DNA of 49,390 nt from Balneolaceae bacterium (GTDB lineage Bacteria; Bacteroidota; Rhodothermia; Balneolales; Balneolaceae), in the NCBI GenBank assembly GCA_007693295.1, contig REDT01000182.1, forward strand, positions 1 through 49,390, in the 5' to 3' direction. Every line of letters begins with the position of its first letter. Position 1 is the stretch's first letter. The position numbers and the translations under genes are program-made. Positions 9,542-18,145 of the stretch are shown here, in pieces. The notes under the pieces were generated by a model. The model made no database searches, was not told the DNA's origin, and saw only the letters and a list, made by a program, of their open reading frames with translations.

Positions 9542-12421
9542 ATGTCGAAACCACTAAATCATATTGCATTTCTGTTTATCCTGTTTTTTTGTGCAGAAAC
9601 TGCACTCTCTCAACTGCTTCCATTTCGAAATTACTCCATTGAAATTGGGTTGAGCGAATCGGTAGCTCACGACATGATTCAGGATGAAAGAGGGTATATA
9701 TGGGTAGGTACCGGCTATGGACTGAACCGGTTTGATGGGAAATACTTTCAGCAGTTTTATGAAGAGGATGGGCTTGCAAATAACAGGGTAAATTCTCTTT
9801 ACCAGGATTCTGAATTAAAGATATGGGTAGGTACAGAAACGGGTGTTTCGCTTCTCCGCAGCGATTCACTCTATACCCCAAGAAATCTCATCGGGCTAAA
9901 TCACTTCTCCATCCTTGCCATTTTTGAAGACCGTGACGGTAATTTTTGGTTCGGAACAGATGGTGACGGGATATGGAAAATAGACACAAATGGTGAGCTC
10001 TATTCAGTTTCCGGTCTGTTTGATATCGATGTGCGTTCGGTCAGGGCAATCGATCAATCGAAGGATGGAACCATCTGGGTTGCTTCAAGAGAGGGCGTGG
10101 TTCGCATTCTTGGAGATGAAGTTCGCCACTATTTTGATGAAGACGGACTGCCCGAACTGAGAACCAGAGATATCAAAGTAGACGACTGGGATCGGGTCTG
10201 GATCGGATCCAGGTCAGGCCTTGTACTTTATGATAATGGGGGGTTTAAGGTTTATAATCAGCTGCAGGGATTAAATGATAATCGTATTCAAACCATAACG
10301 GTTCAGGACCAAAACCGGATTTGGCTGGGAACCGAGAATGGTGTAGCGTTATTTAATGGAGTTGAGTTTACCAACTACTCACGCGAACACGGCCTTCCGG
10401 CAACCATTATCTATACCTCTATTATCGACCGTGAGGGAGGGTTGTGGTTTGGTACACTCGGTGGGGGGATCAGCATTTTTGCCGGGGATATTTTTCGCAG
10501 CTACAATATTGATAACGGCCTTACCAATAACGTAGTAACCGGATTTATGGAAGATTCGGAGAATAATATCTGGATTGCCACATATGGCGGTGGTGTTTTG
10601 CGATATGATGATGGCAAGATGACCGTGTACAGTGAAGCAGATGGATTGGTAGACAACAAGGTGTATACCCTCTATCAGGCCTCCGATGGCCGTATATGGA
10701 TTGGAACCCGGGAAGGGGTAAGCATTTACGAGGATGGAAGATTTATCACGCTTGATCTGGATGAATATCCATTCACCGTTGTTAGGAAATTTTACGAAGA
10801 TGAAGAGACCGGCGACCTCTGGATAGCCACCTATAATGATGGTGTTTTCAGGCTTAATAATGGAGAGTACAAACAATATACTACGTCAAACGTACTGCTC
10901 AATAATACGGTGATGGACATCAAGAAAGACCATACCGGAAATATTTGGTTTGCAACCTATGGTGGCGCAGTGAAGTATGATGGTGTAGACTTTAGCACAA
11001 TAACGATTGCCGACAATCTTCCAAGCAATGGTGTGATTCACATTCATGTAGATCACAATAATGATATTTGGTTCTCAACATTTAACGGGCCGGCTATTTA
11101 TAGTGATGGGAGTGTGGAACGGTTTATCAGGTCGGAAAGGGTAGAGACGATTTTCTATTTTACGGAGCAGGATGCTCAAAACCGCTATTGGTTTGGTACT
11201 AATCGTGGGATTTATCTGTTTCGTAAAGATCTCTTTGACACACATACCACAGAGCTTGAGAGAATGCTTTCGTACAGGCTTTATACGGTTAAGCAGGGTT
11301 TAATAGCCAATGAGCTGAATGCGGGCGGGTCACTTTTAGCAAGTGATGGTAGCATGTGGCTGGGTACAGTTGAAGGATTGAGTCATTTTTTCCCTGATCG
11401 GGTTACTGAAAACAGAGCTTCTCCCGGCCTGGAATTCGAAGAAATTCTAATGAGCGGAAAACCTATTCGTCCCGACAGGCAATACCGCTTTGAACACGAT
11501 CAAAACTTTCTTCAGGTTACCTATTCGGGGCTAACTTATGAAGCACCTGATCAAATTATATATCAATACAGGCTATCCGGTGTTGATGATGACTGGCAGC
11601 TGACCAGGGAAAACACGCTAAGTTACCCTGCCCTTTCATCCGGAGAGTATAAACTCGAAATACGTGCTTATAATGCTGACGGAGCCGTAAGTTCAAAGAC
11701 AGCAAGCCTCTCATTCGTTATCCTGCCTCCTTTCTACTTCCAGGTGTGGTTTATTGCACTGATTATTTTGGTGGTAATTGGCATGATACTGTTTGCGCTG
11801 CGTTATTTCCGCGTTACCAAGCAGGTGGATATTGAAAAGATGCGGGTTCAGATTGCTAGTGACCTCCACGACGATGTAGGCTCTTCGCTTACCGAACTTG
11901 CCCTGCAAACCGACTTTCTTCAGGCCGGAGAACTTGATGCCGAAGTGAGAGAAACGTTAAGGCAGATCGGTGCGCATAGCCGGAAAATTGTAACAAGCCT
12001 GGATGACATTGTCTGGTCGATCGATTCAAGAAATGATACAGCCGGTGACCTTACCGATAGAATGCAGGATTATGTGAACCAGATCTTCGTGAACGGGAAA
12101 ACGGAAGTTTTCTATCATTTTGATGACCTGAAGATGGATCAGAAACTTCCTGTGGATGTGAAAGAGAATATCTACCTGATTTTCAAAGAATCCGTGAATA
12201 ATGTCGTTAAACACTCAAACGCTACAAAAGTTGATATCCGGTTCTCCTTTAACGGTAAAGCGTATGAACTGATGATTCGTGATAACGGCAACGGCAGTGA
12301 TAAAAACAGGAAAACAGGTCAAGGCCTTAGAAACATTAAAATGAGGGCCGAACGAATTGGAGCCAAGGTTGAAATAGATTCAGAAAATGGATTTAAAGTA
12401 GAGACAAAAGGTTTAATTTAA
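9542..12421 (+). CDS. two-component sensor histidine kinase with periplasmic beta-propeller repeats
   Basis: The 959-residue protein has a signal peptide (about 1-24), then repeated two-component-regulator propeller units with the pattern D..G.IWxGT..GV (about 50-600). A Y_Y_Y-type beta-sandwich follows (about 650-725), then one membrane helix near 737-757. The kinase core is the HisKA_3 class: ASDLHDDVGSSL with phospho-acceptor His776, then an HATPase domain with KESVNNVVKHSNA, IRDNGNG and GQGLRNIKMRAERIG. It should sense an envelope or extracellular signal and phosphorylate the regulator encoded next door. Unlike SusR-type hybrids of Bacteroides, it lacks receiver and AraC domains of its own. 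The ligand cannot be told. Confidence 0.9.
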   Translation: MSKPLNHIAFLFILFFCAETALSQLLPFRNYSIEIGLSESVAHDMIQDERGYIWVGTGYGLNRFDGKYFQQFYEEDGLANNRVNSLYQDSELKIWVGTETGVSLLRSDSLYTPRNLIGLNHFSILAIFEDRDGNFWFGTDGDGIWKIDTNGELYSVSGLFDIDVRSVRAIDQSKDGTIWVASREGVVRILGDEVRHYFDEDGLPELRTRDIKVDDWDRVWIGSRSGLVLYDNGGFKVYNQLQGLNDNRIQTITVQDQNRIWLGTENGVALFNGVEFTNYSREHGLPATIIYTSIIDREGGLWFGTLGGGISIFAGDIFRSYNIDNGLTNNVVTGFMEDSENNIWIATYGGGVLRYDDGKMTVYSEADGLVDNKVYTLYQASDGRIWIGTREGVSIYEDGRFITLDLDEYPFTVVRKFYEDEETGDLWIATYNDGVFRLNNGEYKQYTTSNVLLNNTVMDIKKDHTGNIWFATYGGAVKYDGVDFSTITIADNLPSNGVIHIHVDHNNDIWFSTFNGPAIYSDGSVERFIRSERVETIFYFTEQDAQNRYWFGTNRGIYLFRKDLFDTHTTELERMLSYRLYTVKQGLIANELNAGGSLLASDGSMWLGTVEGLSHFFPDRVTENRASPGLEFEEILMSGKPIRPDRQYRFEHDQNFLQVTYSGLTYEAPDQIIYQYRLSGVDDDWQLTRENTLSYPALSSGEYKLEIRAYNADGAVSSKTASLSFVILPPFYFQVWFIALIILVVIGMILFALRYFRVTKQVDIEKMRVQIASDLHDDVGSSLTELALQTDFLQAGELDAEVRETLRQIGAHSRKIVTSLDDIVWSIDSRNDTAGDLTDRMQDYVNQIFVNGKTEVFYHFDDLKMDQKLPVDVKENIYLIFKESVNNVVKHSNATKVDIRFSFNGKAYELMIRDNGNGSDKNRKTGQGLRNIKMRAERIGAKVEIDSENGFKVETKGLI

Positions 12422-12436
12422 ATAGCGGTGGAAATT

Positions 12437-13066
12437 ATGATTACAATTGGGATAGTTGAAGACAATGTAAAAATCAGAAACCTGATTCAGCGATATCTGG
12501 ATATGCAGGAGAATATGAGCTGTAAGGCTGCCATGGATTCGGTAGAAGAGATGCTTGATTATCTGAAAGAGTATGACCCGCCCGATGTGATGCTGATGGA
12601 TATTCAGCTTCCCGGTATGTCGGGCATTGAGGGAATCGGAATTATTAAAAAGGAGTATCCCGGTATAGAGATACTTATGCTCACGGTGTATCACGATTCA
12701 CATAAAATATTTGATTCACTGGTTGCCGGCGCTTCAGGCTATCTTTTGAAGCACACATCGCTGCCTGAAATTAAGGATGCGGTTGAGAACCTGGTCGAAG
12801 GCGGGGCGCCCATGTCGCCTCAAATAGCGCGTAAGGTAATTCAGCATTTTAATAAACCTGTGGCTGAAAAACCCGAAAGCGACCTTACAGCACGCGAACA
12901 GGATATTGTAAACGGTCTTGTTGACGGTTTAAGCTACAAGATGATTGCTGACCGATACGATATCTCAATAGATACCGTTAGGGCCCATATAAGGAACATT
13001 TATAAGAAACTCCACGTTAACTCTAAAGCAGAAGTGATCGCAAAGTCACTTCGGGGCGAAATTTAG
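12437..13066 (+). CDS. LuxR/NarL-family response regulator
   Basis: This is a 209-residue cytoplasmic transcription factor. The receiver domain (1-120) has acidic residues Glu8/Asp9, phospho-acceptor Asp55 in MLMDIQLPGMSG and the conserved Lys near 105. The C-terminal LuxR helix-turn-helix is LTAREQDIVNGLVDGLSYKM followed by DTVRAHIRNIYKKL. An in-frame GTG at 12428 would add three residues. I prefer the ATG at 12437 because it begins the canonical MITIGIVEDN strand and has GGTGGA six bases upstream. It follows the kinase by 15 bases, so the two form a cognate pair. Confidence 0.93.
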   Translation: MITIGIVEDNVKIRNLIQRYLDMQENMSCKAAMDSVEEMLDYLKEYDPPDVMLMDIQLPGMSGIEGIGIIKKEYPGIEILMLTVYHDSHKIFDSLVAGASGYLLKHTSLPEIKDAVENLVEGGAPMSPQIARKVIQHFNKPVAEKPESDLTAREQDIVNGLVDGLSYKMIADRYDISIDTVRAHIRNIYKKLHVNSKAEVIAKSLRGEI

Positions 13067-13067
13067 C

Positions 13068-13085
13068 ATCACATGGATATGTGAT
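13068..13085. promoter_or_regulatory. palindromic operator candidate, copy 2 (upstream of lipoprotein operon)
   Basis: A perfect 7+4+7 inverted repeat ATCACAT-GGAT-ATGTGAT starts two bases after the regulator stop codon and 68 bases before the lipoprotein start. It shares half-sites and the right flank (ATGTGATAT) with the copy before the kinase gene. Confidence 0.6.
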
Positions 13086-13153
13086 ATTGTATTATTAAAG
13101 AAAGAGTTATTTTTCTATTGTAAACTTGTTAACGACCGAAGCCGGAGGCTGCT

Positions 13154-14767
13154 ATGAAAACTTCACTACTAACCAACATACTACTATTTGTAACTGCAGG
13201 ATTGCTTACAACCGGATGCTATACCCAGTTGAAAACTACTGAAAGAGCGCCTGCGGGGTATACAACCACCTCTGCTGAGAGAGTGGCTCCGGAGAGAAGA
13301 GCGCCTGTAGAGGAGCGGGAAGGAGAAATTGTAAGCGAGGAAGATTACGTACTCGGTTACGAAGATGGATGGGAGGATGCAGAAGCCTACTATTTTAAAG
13401 ATTATGAGGCAAAAGAGTGGTATTTAAACTATGGTGCAACACTAGCTCATAGCCATACCCGTGCAGCAAGAACTTCGCACGTACATCACTATCACCACTA
13501 CTACAGCCCATGGCACTACTCGCCCTTTGCCGTAAGCCACTACTACGGATATCCGCGATGGCGCACCCACTTAGCCTTTTCATTCCACTATGGATGGCAT
13601 AGGCCTTACTATAGCAGTTTTTACGGATTTTATCGATATCCGCACTACAGCCCATACTACGGAGGTTACTGGGGTTGGGCAGGCAGTGGATACTACGGAC
13701 GTCCGATCGTGATCTATACAGATCGTTCAGTAACCAGGCGGTCATATCAGCCCAGAAGCACAGGCCTTGCCACAAGAGGAAATGTACGTGGAAACAGAAG
13801 CAGCGCTGTTACTACACAGAATACCCGAAGTGCAGTCCGGTCTAATGCCCGTACAACGAGAGTCAACAGCAGAAGTGCCGTAAACCGAACCAACAGCGGC
13901 ACGGTTAACAGAACCAGGGGTACATCTTCAGTAGGCAACAGATCTACCGGACGAACCACAAATCGTGGAACTGTAAACCGGGGAAGCAGCAATAATCGTT
14001 CAAGCGGATCGGTTAACAGGAATCGCTCAAATAATAACCGCAGCAGCGGCACAGTGAATCGCAGTAACAACTCTAATCGGTCGAGTAGCGGCACAGTGAA
14101 TCGCAGTAACAACTCTAACCGGTCGAGCAGCGGTGCTGTGAATCGAAGCAACAGCAATAATAACCGTTCAAGCGGATCGGTTAACAGAAGCAGTTCAAAC
14201 CGCTCCAGCGGATCTTCCGCGAATAGAAACAGATCTAATAATGAGCAAGCATCAGCTGTTTCAGTTCAGGACAATAGTAACAGAAGTCAAACTGCTGTTT
14301 CTTCTTCAAGAACCTTTATACAGACACCGAGAACCAGCTCTATCATCAGCAGAAGCTCGCTGACAGACAGAAGCACAGAAAACCGGGATAATGCAGTTCG
14401 CGTAAACCGAACCACTACTGTAGATAATCGGATTACACCTCCGGCAGCTAACAGCGTGTCGGTAAATGCCCGAAATACTGTAGAAGCTTTAAGAAATCAA
14501 TCTCAGAGCTCATCAACCGGAGACAGAATTCGGGGGGTACTGAGCAATTCTAATGTCAACTTGAGCCCGGGCTCAAACCGAAGCTCTACTACATCTGCTA
14601 CAGTAAACAGAAACAGGTCTGCCTCGAATACAGGTTCAACAGTAAACAGAAGCACTTCTTCCAGAAGTAGTTCATCGGGAACTGTGAACCGGTCATCAAG
14701 CAGTAACAACGACAGATCATCATCTTCATCAAGAAACAGGTCGTCTTCCAACAGAGGCAGTAACTGA
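13154..14767 (+). CDS. His/Tyr-rich lipoprotein with long Ser-Asn-Arg repeat tail
   Basis: The 537-residue protein has a lipoprotein signal peptide with lipobox LTTGC (Cys23). Residues 55-95 are acidic (EEDYVLGYEDGWEDAEAYYF). Residues 100-195 are extremely rich in His, Tyr, Trp and Gly (HVHHYHHYYSPWHYSP, PHYSPYYGGYWGWAGSGYYG). Residues 200-537 are low complexity Ser/Asn/Arg/Thr with recurring SSGTVNRSN units, partly encoded by a 42-bp DNA tandem repeat. A GGAGG ribosome site lies 5 bases before the ATG. I do not recognise a characterised family. The tail looks disordered and strongly basic, suggesting a cell-wall or surface polymer-binding role, while the His-rich segment could bind metal. 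It sits between the two-component pair and a porin and probably shares an operon with the porin. Confidence 0.7.
   Translation: MKTSLLTNILLFVTAGLLTTGCYTQLKTTERAPAGYTTTSAERVAPERRAPVEEREGEIVSEEDYVLGYEDGWEDAEAYYFKDYEAKEWYLNYGATLAHSHTRAARTSHVHHYHHYYSPWHYSPFAVSHYYGYPRWRTHLAFSFHYGWHRPYYSSFYGFYRYPHYSPYYGGYWGWAGSGYYGRPIVIYTDRSVTRRSYQPRSTGLATRGNVRGNRSSAVTTQNTRSAVRSNARTTRVNSRSAVNRTNSGTVNRTRGTSSVGNRSTGRTTNRGTVNRGSSNNRSSGSVNRNRSNNNRSSGTVNRSNNSNRSSSGTVNRSNNSNRSSSGAVNRSNSNNNRSSGSVNRSSSNRSSGSSANRNRSNNEQASAVSVQDNSNRSQTAVSSSRTFIQTPRTSSIISRSSLTDRSTENRDNAVRVNRTTTVDNRITPPAANSVSVNARNTVEALRNQSQSSSTGDRIRGVLSNSNVNLSPGSNRSSTTSATVNRNRSASNTGSTVNRSTSSRSSSSGTVNRSSSSNNDRSSSSSRNRSSSNRGSN
14042..14125 (+). repeat. 42-bp tandem repeat inside the lipoprotein gene
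   Basis: Two adjacent 42-bp units (14042-14083 and 14084-14125) are almost identical, and a third degenerate unit follows. Each encodes 14 residues of the SSGTVNRSNNSNRS type and keeps the reading frame, so copy number could vary without a frameshift. Confidence 0.8.
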
Positions 14768-14840
14768 TAGTTACTGCCGGCATGGCCGGGCTGCTTGTGA
14801 ACAATTAATCAATTTATAAACCTCATTTCTCAGGAGAACT

Positions 14841-16394
14841 ATGTGCAGATTATTCAAAAGTTTATTTACCGTTGTACTTTTGACGTTTGTAGCGGGCTTG
14901 CAATATTCCATCGCACAGAACCCAAACAATGTGCTTCTCTACAGCAACCAGGCCAACATGTTCGGTGACCAGGGCAGTGCATTTGATCCGATTTCGATAA
15001 CCATGCCGGGAACGGCTTTTGCAGCAGGGTTCGGTTCTTTTATAGACAACCCTGCAAATGCGGCACTGTTTAATCAAAGTTTCGGGGAAATCGGGCTCTC
15101 TTATCGTCTTGTTGAGGAGGAAGGTGACTTTCTTGGCAACAACAGAATGTTGGATGACAATCAAACCAATTTGTCAAATTTTGGTATGGTCTATGCGTTT
15201 CCAACCATAACGGGCAGTTTCGTAGTCGGTGCCGGTTACACTCAACACTCCTCATTTAATCGGGCATTCTCTTTCAGAGGCAGAAATAACAACTCAACGA
15301 TAACCGACAATTTCAAAGCCCCCGGTTCCAGCTACGCTGATATCGCATTCAATACGTTTGCTACCGATTTTGGCGATGAATTTGAAGACTGGGATGAATC
15401 GATTTTCAGAATTGGTTTTGATCAGTTTGGCGACTATTTGGGCATACGGCAGCAGGGTGAGATCTTTCAAAGAGGGTATGGTGGCGAATACTCTATTTTC
15501 CTGGCAACAGAATTTCAGGAAAACCTGATGTTTGGAGTAAGTGCAGGTATTTTAAGCGGCAGGTTTTCGTATGACAGGCTCTTTCAGGAGGTAGATGAAT
15601 TTAACGACTATGATGGCGAGTTCATCGACAGTAACGACGATGGGTTTGGAGATACCGACATCGACAACATCTTGCTTGAAGACCGGATAAGCAGCCGATT
15701 CAACGGTTTCAGGGCCAGGGCTGGCATGATTTACCGGTTAGGTGATAACTTTAATATTGGAGCAAGCTATACCCTTGGAACCCGTATTAATGTTGATGAA
15801 GAGTTTGATGCCAATTTACTTACAACCTTTAATAATGGGGTTCAGTTTGAGGATGATGTCAATACTGAATTTTCATACCGCGTAGAATTCCCATCCAGAA
15901 CGTCGCTGGGTGCGGCTATTGTTGATCTAAACGGGCTTTCAGCTTCATTTTCTGCTGAATATGTGAACTATTCGAACACAAGGGTCGATTTCAGAGACGC
16001 CAGTCTTTTTGAGGATGAGTTGGTTGAGAATGAATTCATTTCAGAGACATTCCGGCCCGTGTGGAACCTGCGCGGAGGTATTGCATACGATTTCTCTCCT
16101 GATTTCACGATGCGTGCAGGATACAGCTTTTTACCAAGCAGGTTTGAAAACGGCACAGATGATCGCACTATTTATGCACTGGGTGCCGGCTTTTCAATAA
16201 CCAGAGATCTGCGACTGGAGCTGGCAGCACAGTATGCCTTCTGGGAAGAGGTGTCATCTGTTTATGACTATGCAGATTATAACTACGCACCACTACCTGA
16301 GAGCCCTCCCACATTTACATTCAGGTCTGAGGAAGCTACCCGGAAAGTTGACCGGTTCAATGTTTTGGCTACCCTTAGGTTTAATATCTATTGA
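14841..16394 (+). CDS. FadL/OmpP1-like outer-membrane beta-barrel protein
   Basis: The 517-residue protein has a signal peptide ending at about SIAQ (residue 26). The mature N-terminus includes FIDNPANAALFNQS, resembling the NPA motif of OmpP1/FadL-type proteins, then many alternating amphipathic strands ending in a C-terminal strand (VLATLRFNIY) with aromatic Tyr as last residue, typical of outer-membrane barrels. It probably transports hydrophobic compounds, but the substrate is not visible. An AGGAG ribosome site precedes the ATG. It lies 73 bases after the lipoprotein gene in the same direction and is likely in the same operon. Confidence 0.75.
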   Translation: MCRLFKSLFTVVLLTFVAGLQYSIAQNPNNVLLYSNQANMFGDQGSAFDPISITMPGTAFAAGFGSFIDNPANAALFNQSFGEIGLSYRLVEEEGDFLGNNRMLDDNQTNLSNFGMVYAFPTITGSFVVGAGYTQHSSFNRAFSFRGRNNNSTITDNFKAPGSSYADIAFNTFATDFGDEFEDWDESIFRIGFDQFGDYLGIRQQGEIFQRGYGGEYSIFLATEFQENLMFGVSAGILSGRFSYDRLFQEVDEFNDYDGEFIDSNDDGFGDTDIDNILLEDRISSRFNGFRARAGMIYRLGDNFNIGASYTLGTRINVDEEFDANLLTTFNNGVQFEDDVNTEFSYRVEFPSRTSLGAAIVDLNGLSASFSAEYVNYSNTRVDFRDASLFEDELVENEFISETFRPVWNLRGGIAYDFSPDFTMRAGYSFLPSRFENGTDDRTIYALGAGFSITRDLRLELAAQYAFWEEVSSVYDYADYNYAPLPESPPTFTFRSEEATRKVDRFNVLATLRFNIY

Positions 16395-16717
16395 TCCTAC
16401 AAACTTATTAAGCTGAGTTCGACTAATAATAGTCGATTGAGGCCCTGAAAATCCCCTCCTTCTCAAGGAGGGGTTGGGGGTGGTTCACTACACTATTTCA
16501 AGGCTATAGATTAAAAAATTGACTCATAGCCTTTTCCCCCAGCGGATACCCATGGCACAATCACCCCTTCTCATAGGGATCCCCACGGGGAAATCACTCC
16601 GTGGTAATCGTTTCGCTTCGCGTTCAAAAAATAAGCTTGGTGAGTTCCGAGTGCAGCGATTCCCGCGAAATGAAATGCGGGCTATCCCGGCAATCTCAGA
16701 GTTCGGAGGATAGCTAC
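16395..16717. other. repeat-bearing intergenic region
   Basis: This 323-base gap between the porin gene and the convergent stress-protein gene has no convincing gene. It holds a CCCCTCC-type repeat (16415-16485) and several small hairpins, for example TCCCC-AC-GGGGA near 16579 and CCCGC...GCGGG near 16662-16681. The hairpins could end transcription from both sides. Confidence 0.6.
16415..16485 (+). repeat. CCCCTCC palindromic intergenic repeat, copy A
   Basis: About 70 bases starting GAGTTCGACTAATAATA and containing the palindrome CCCCTCCTTCTCAAGGAGGGG followed by GGGTGGTT. The same sequence recurs in inverted orientation at 26454-26528 with conserved arms (GTCGATTGAGG, CCCTGAAA). Confidence 0.8.
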
Positions 16718-17587
16718 TCAATTATCCATTTTGGGGTTCACGCTTAAAACAGCGGTCTTTACATGACGCACAACGTTTGCTGTGGTGCTTCCCATCATCA
16801 TATAGTTGATGCCGGTACGCCCCACAGTCGACATCACAATCAGGTTGAATGAGTTATCCTTAACATATTTATAAATGGCTTCGTGAGGAGAATCGGCCGA
16901 AACAATTACTTTGGATGATACCTTGTCGCCAAATTTGTGAAAGTGCTCTTTTTCAACCAGTTTAATTCTTTTTTCCCTCAGGCTTGTTAGCGAGAGATCC
17001 TGCTCGTCTTTATCAAATTGAGCAAAACTGAGGATGTGAATAAGCACAATTTCTGCATCAGCAGCCTCCGCTATGGCCTTGGCATAGGGAAAGGCAACGG
17101 TTGCATTATCAGAAAAATCGGTAGTGACCAGAATCTTTTTAAATCGTTCTACATTCGATTCGTCTTCAACAACCAAAACCGGTGTATGAGCAAGCCGAAG
17201 AACTTTTTCTGCCACAGAACCCAGCAGAAAACGGGAAAATCCGGTGCGCCCGTGCGTGCTCATAATAATATAGTCGAAATCATTGGATGCGTCGATAATG
17301 CTTTGAGCAGGGTTCCCAACGGAAATCATGGGATCTTCCATCAATTCATCTTTAATCTTGCTTTTTGAGATCTTCAACAGCCTCTCCCTGAGTGACTTTT
17401 CAATCGCATCAAAATCCTGGAATGTACTTGAACTCATGCCTAAGGCGTAGGGTTCGTCAAGCTCTGCAATTGGAATGTGTGAATGGAAGGGTGTTATTTT
17501 GCCATCCATCAATTCGGCAAGTGTGTTTGCAACTTCAAGTGCTTTTTCGCTCAGTTCTGAGAAGTCAACAGGGACCAGTATTTTCAT
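16718..17587 (-). CDS. uspA: tandem-domain universal stress protein
   Basis: The 289-residue cytoplasmic protein consists of two UspA domains (1-142 and 150-289). The first starts MKILVPVDFSELSEKAL and ends with the ATP-binding loop GRTGFSRFLLGSVAEKV followed by PVLVV. The second has ILVTTDFSDNA and GRTGINYMMMGSTTANVV. Both loops keep the G-2x-G-x-GS/T nucleotide pattern, so ATP binding is plausible. Family members act in stress survival. It is a single-gene unit, convergent with the porin and divergent from the antitoxin-like gene. Confidence 0.93.
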   Translation of the reverse strand: MKILVPVDFSELSEKALEVANTLAELMDGKITPFHSHIPIAELDEPYALGMSSSTFQDFDAIEKSLRERLLKISKSKIKDELMEDPMISVGNPAQSIIDASNDFDYIIMSTHGRTGFSRFLLGSVAEKVLRLAHTPVLVVEDESNVERFKKILVTTDFSDNATVAFPYAKAIAEAADAEIVLIHILSFAQFDKDEQDLSLTSLREKRIKLVEKEHFHKFGDKVSSKVIVSADSPHEAIYKYVKDNSFNLIVMSTVGRTGINYMMMGSTTANVVRHVKTAVLSVNPKMDN

Positions 17588-17745
17588 AACTTCCGGATAT
17601 AGTGTGTGAGGGTTAATTGTGTTTCACTGTAAATTCACGAAAAAAGATGAGAACGCAAAGAAACAGTATCACTTATAAACGGATATAGCATTCAATCCAC
17701 AATTTTCGTTGTTTAATTAAGTCTGATTATCAAACCAAAAACATC

Positions 17746-17940
17746 ATGAGCAACAGGGATATACTTATCAAAGAAATCAATGAGCTTCCTGATGAAAAAA
17801 TACAGGAAGTGATAAACTTTGTGCAATTTTTGAAATCCAAACATCTGGATGATGAATTAGGTATCACCCTTGTTAGTGAACCTTCACTAGCCAGAGATTG
17901 GAACAAACCTGAAGAGGATGAGGCGTGGCGCGATTTGTAA
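17746..17940 (+). CDS. small DUF2281-like antitoxin
   Basis: This 64-residue protein starts with a short helix pair (LIKEINELPDEKIQEVINFV, then FLKSK) and ends SLARDWNKPEEDEAWRDL. That layout, including the EDEAW terminus, is typical of small antitoxins that sit directly before MazF/PemK-like toxins. Here the following toxin frame is cut off after 23 residues (see 17925-17996). The antitoxin itself looks intact and has the usual length. Family assignment is by pattern memory. Confidence 0.65.
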   Translation: MSNRDILIKEINELPDEKIQEVINFVQFLKSKHLDDELGITLVSEPSLARDWNKPEEDEAWRDL

Positions 17941-17996
17941 AAGAAGAGGTGGTGGTAGTGCCTTATTCCAGTCCATTGGAATATGGATATTCTTAG
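17925..17996 (+). pseudogene. truncated MazF/PemK-like toxin remnant
   Basis: In the +1 frame relative to the antitoxin, a GTG at 17925 opens a 23-residue frame reading VARFVKEEVVVVPYSSP and then GYS before a TAG. The start strongly resembles MazF/PemK-type toxins (consensus M..F.KGDIVVVPFPFSD), which normally run to about 110 residues. It overlaps the antitoxin gene by 16 bases, as intact pairs do. The rest of the toxin is missing, so this is a decayed partner. Confidence 0.6.
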
Positions 17997-18034
17997 TCTA
18001 ATAGATGGGGAAAATTATAATACAACTGTGATTT

Positions 18035-18105
18035 CTGTGATGGGTAAGATACACTGTAATGAAAGCGGTTCATCTTGAACATCCTGTAAATCATATCCAT
18101 CACAG
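18035..18105. repeat. degenerate inverted repeat
   Basis: CTGTGATGG (18035-18043) and CCATCACAG (18097-18105) form a perfect 9-bp inverted repeat around 53 bases that include the phrase ATCCTGTAAATCAT. This resembles a widespread degenerate intergenic repeat. It lies between the toxin remnant and the end of the ABC-transporter operon. Confidence 0.5.
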
Positions 18106-18145
18106 TCAAAAAAAATTTCGGCTGCGAAGAGATCATCAGAACAGC

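Noticed and set aside
13747-14157. Leu/Arg-rich minus-strand ORF inside the lipoprotein gene
   Set aside because: It is the antisense shadow of the Ser/Asn/Arg repeats and has no start context or domain.
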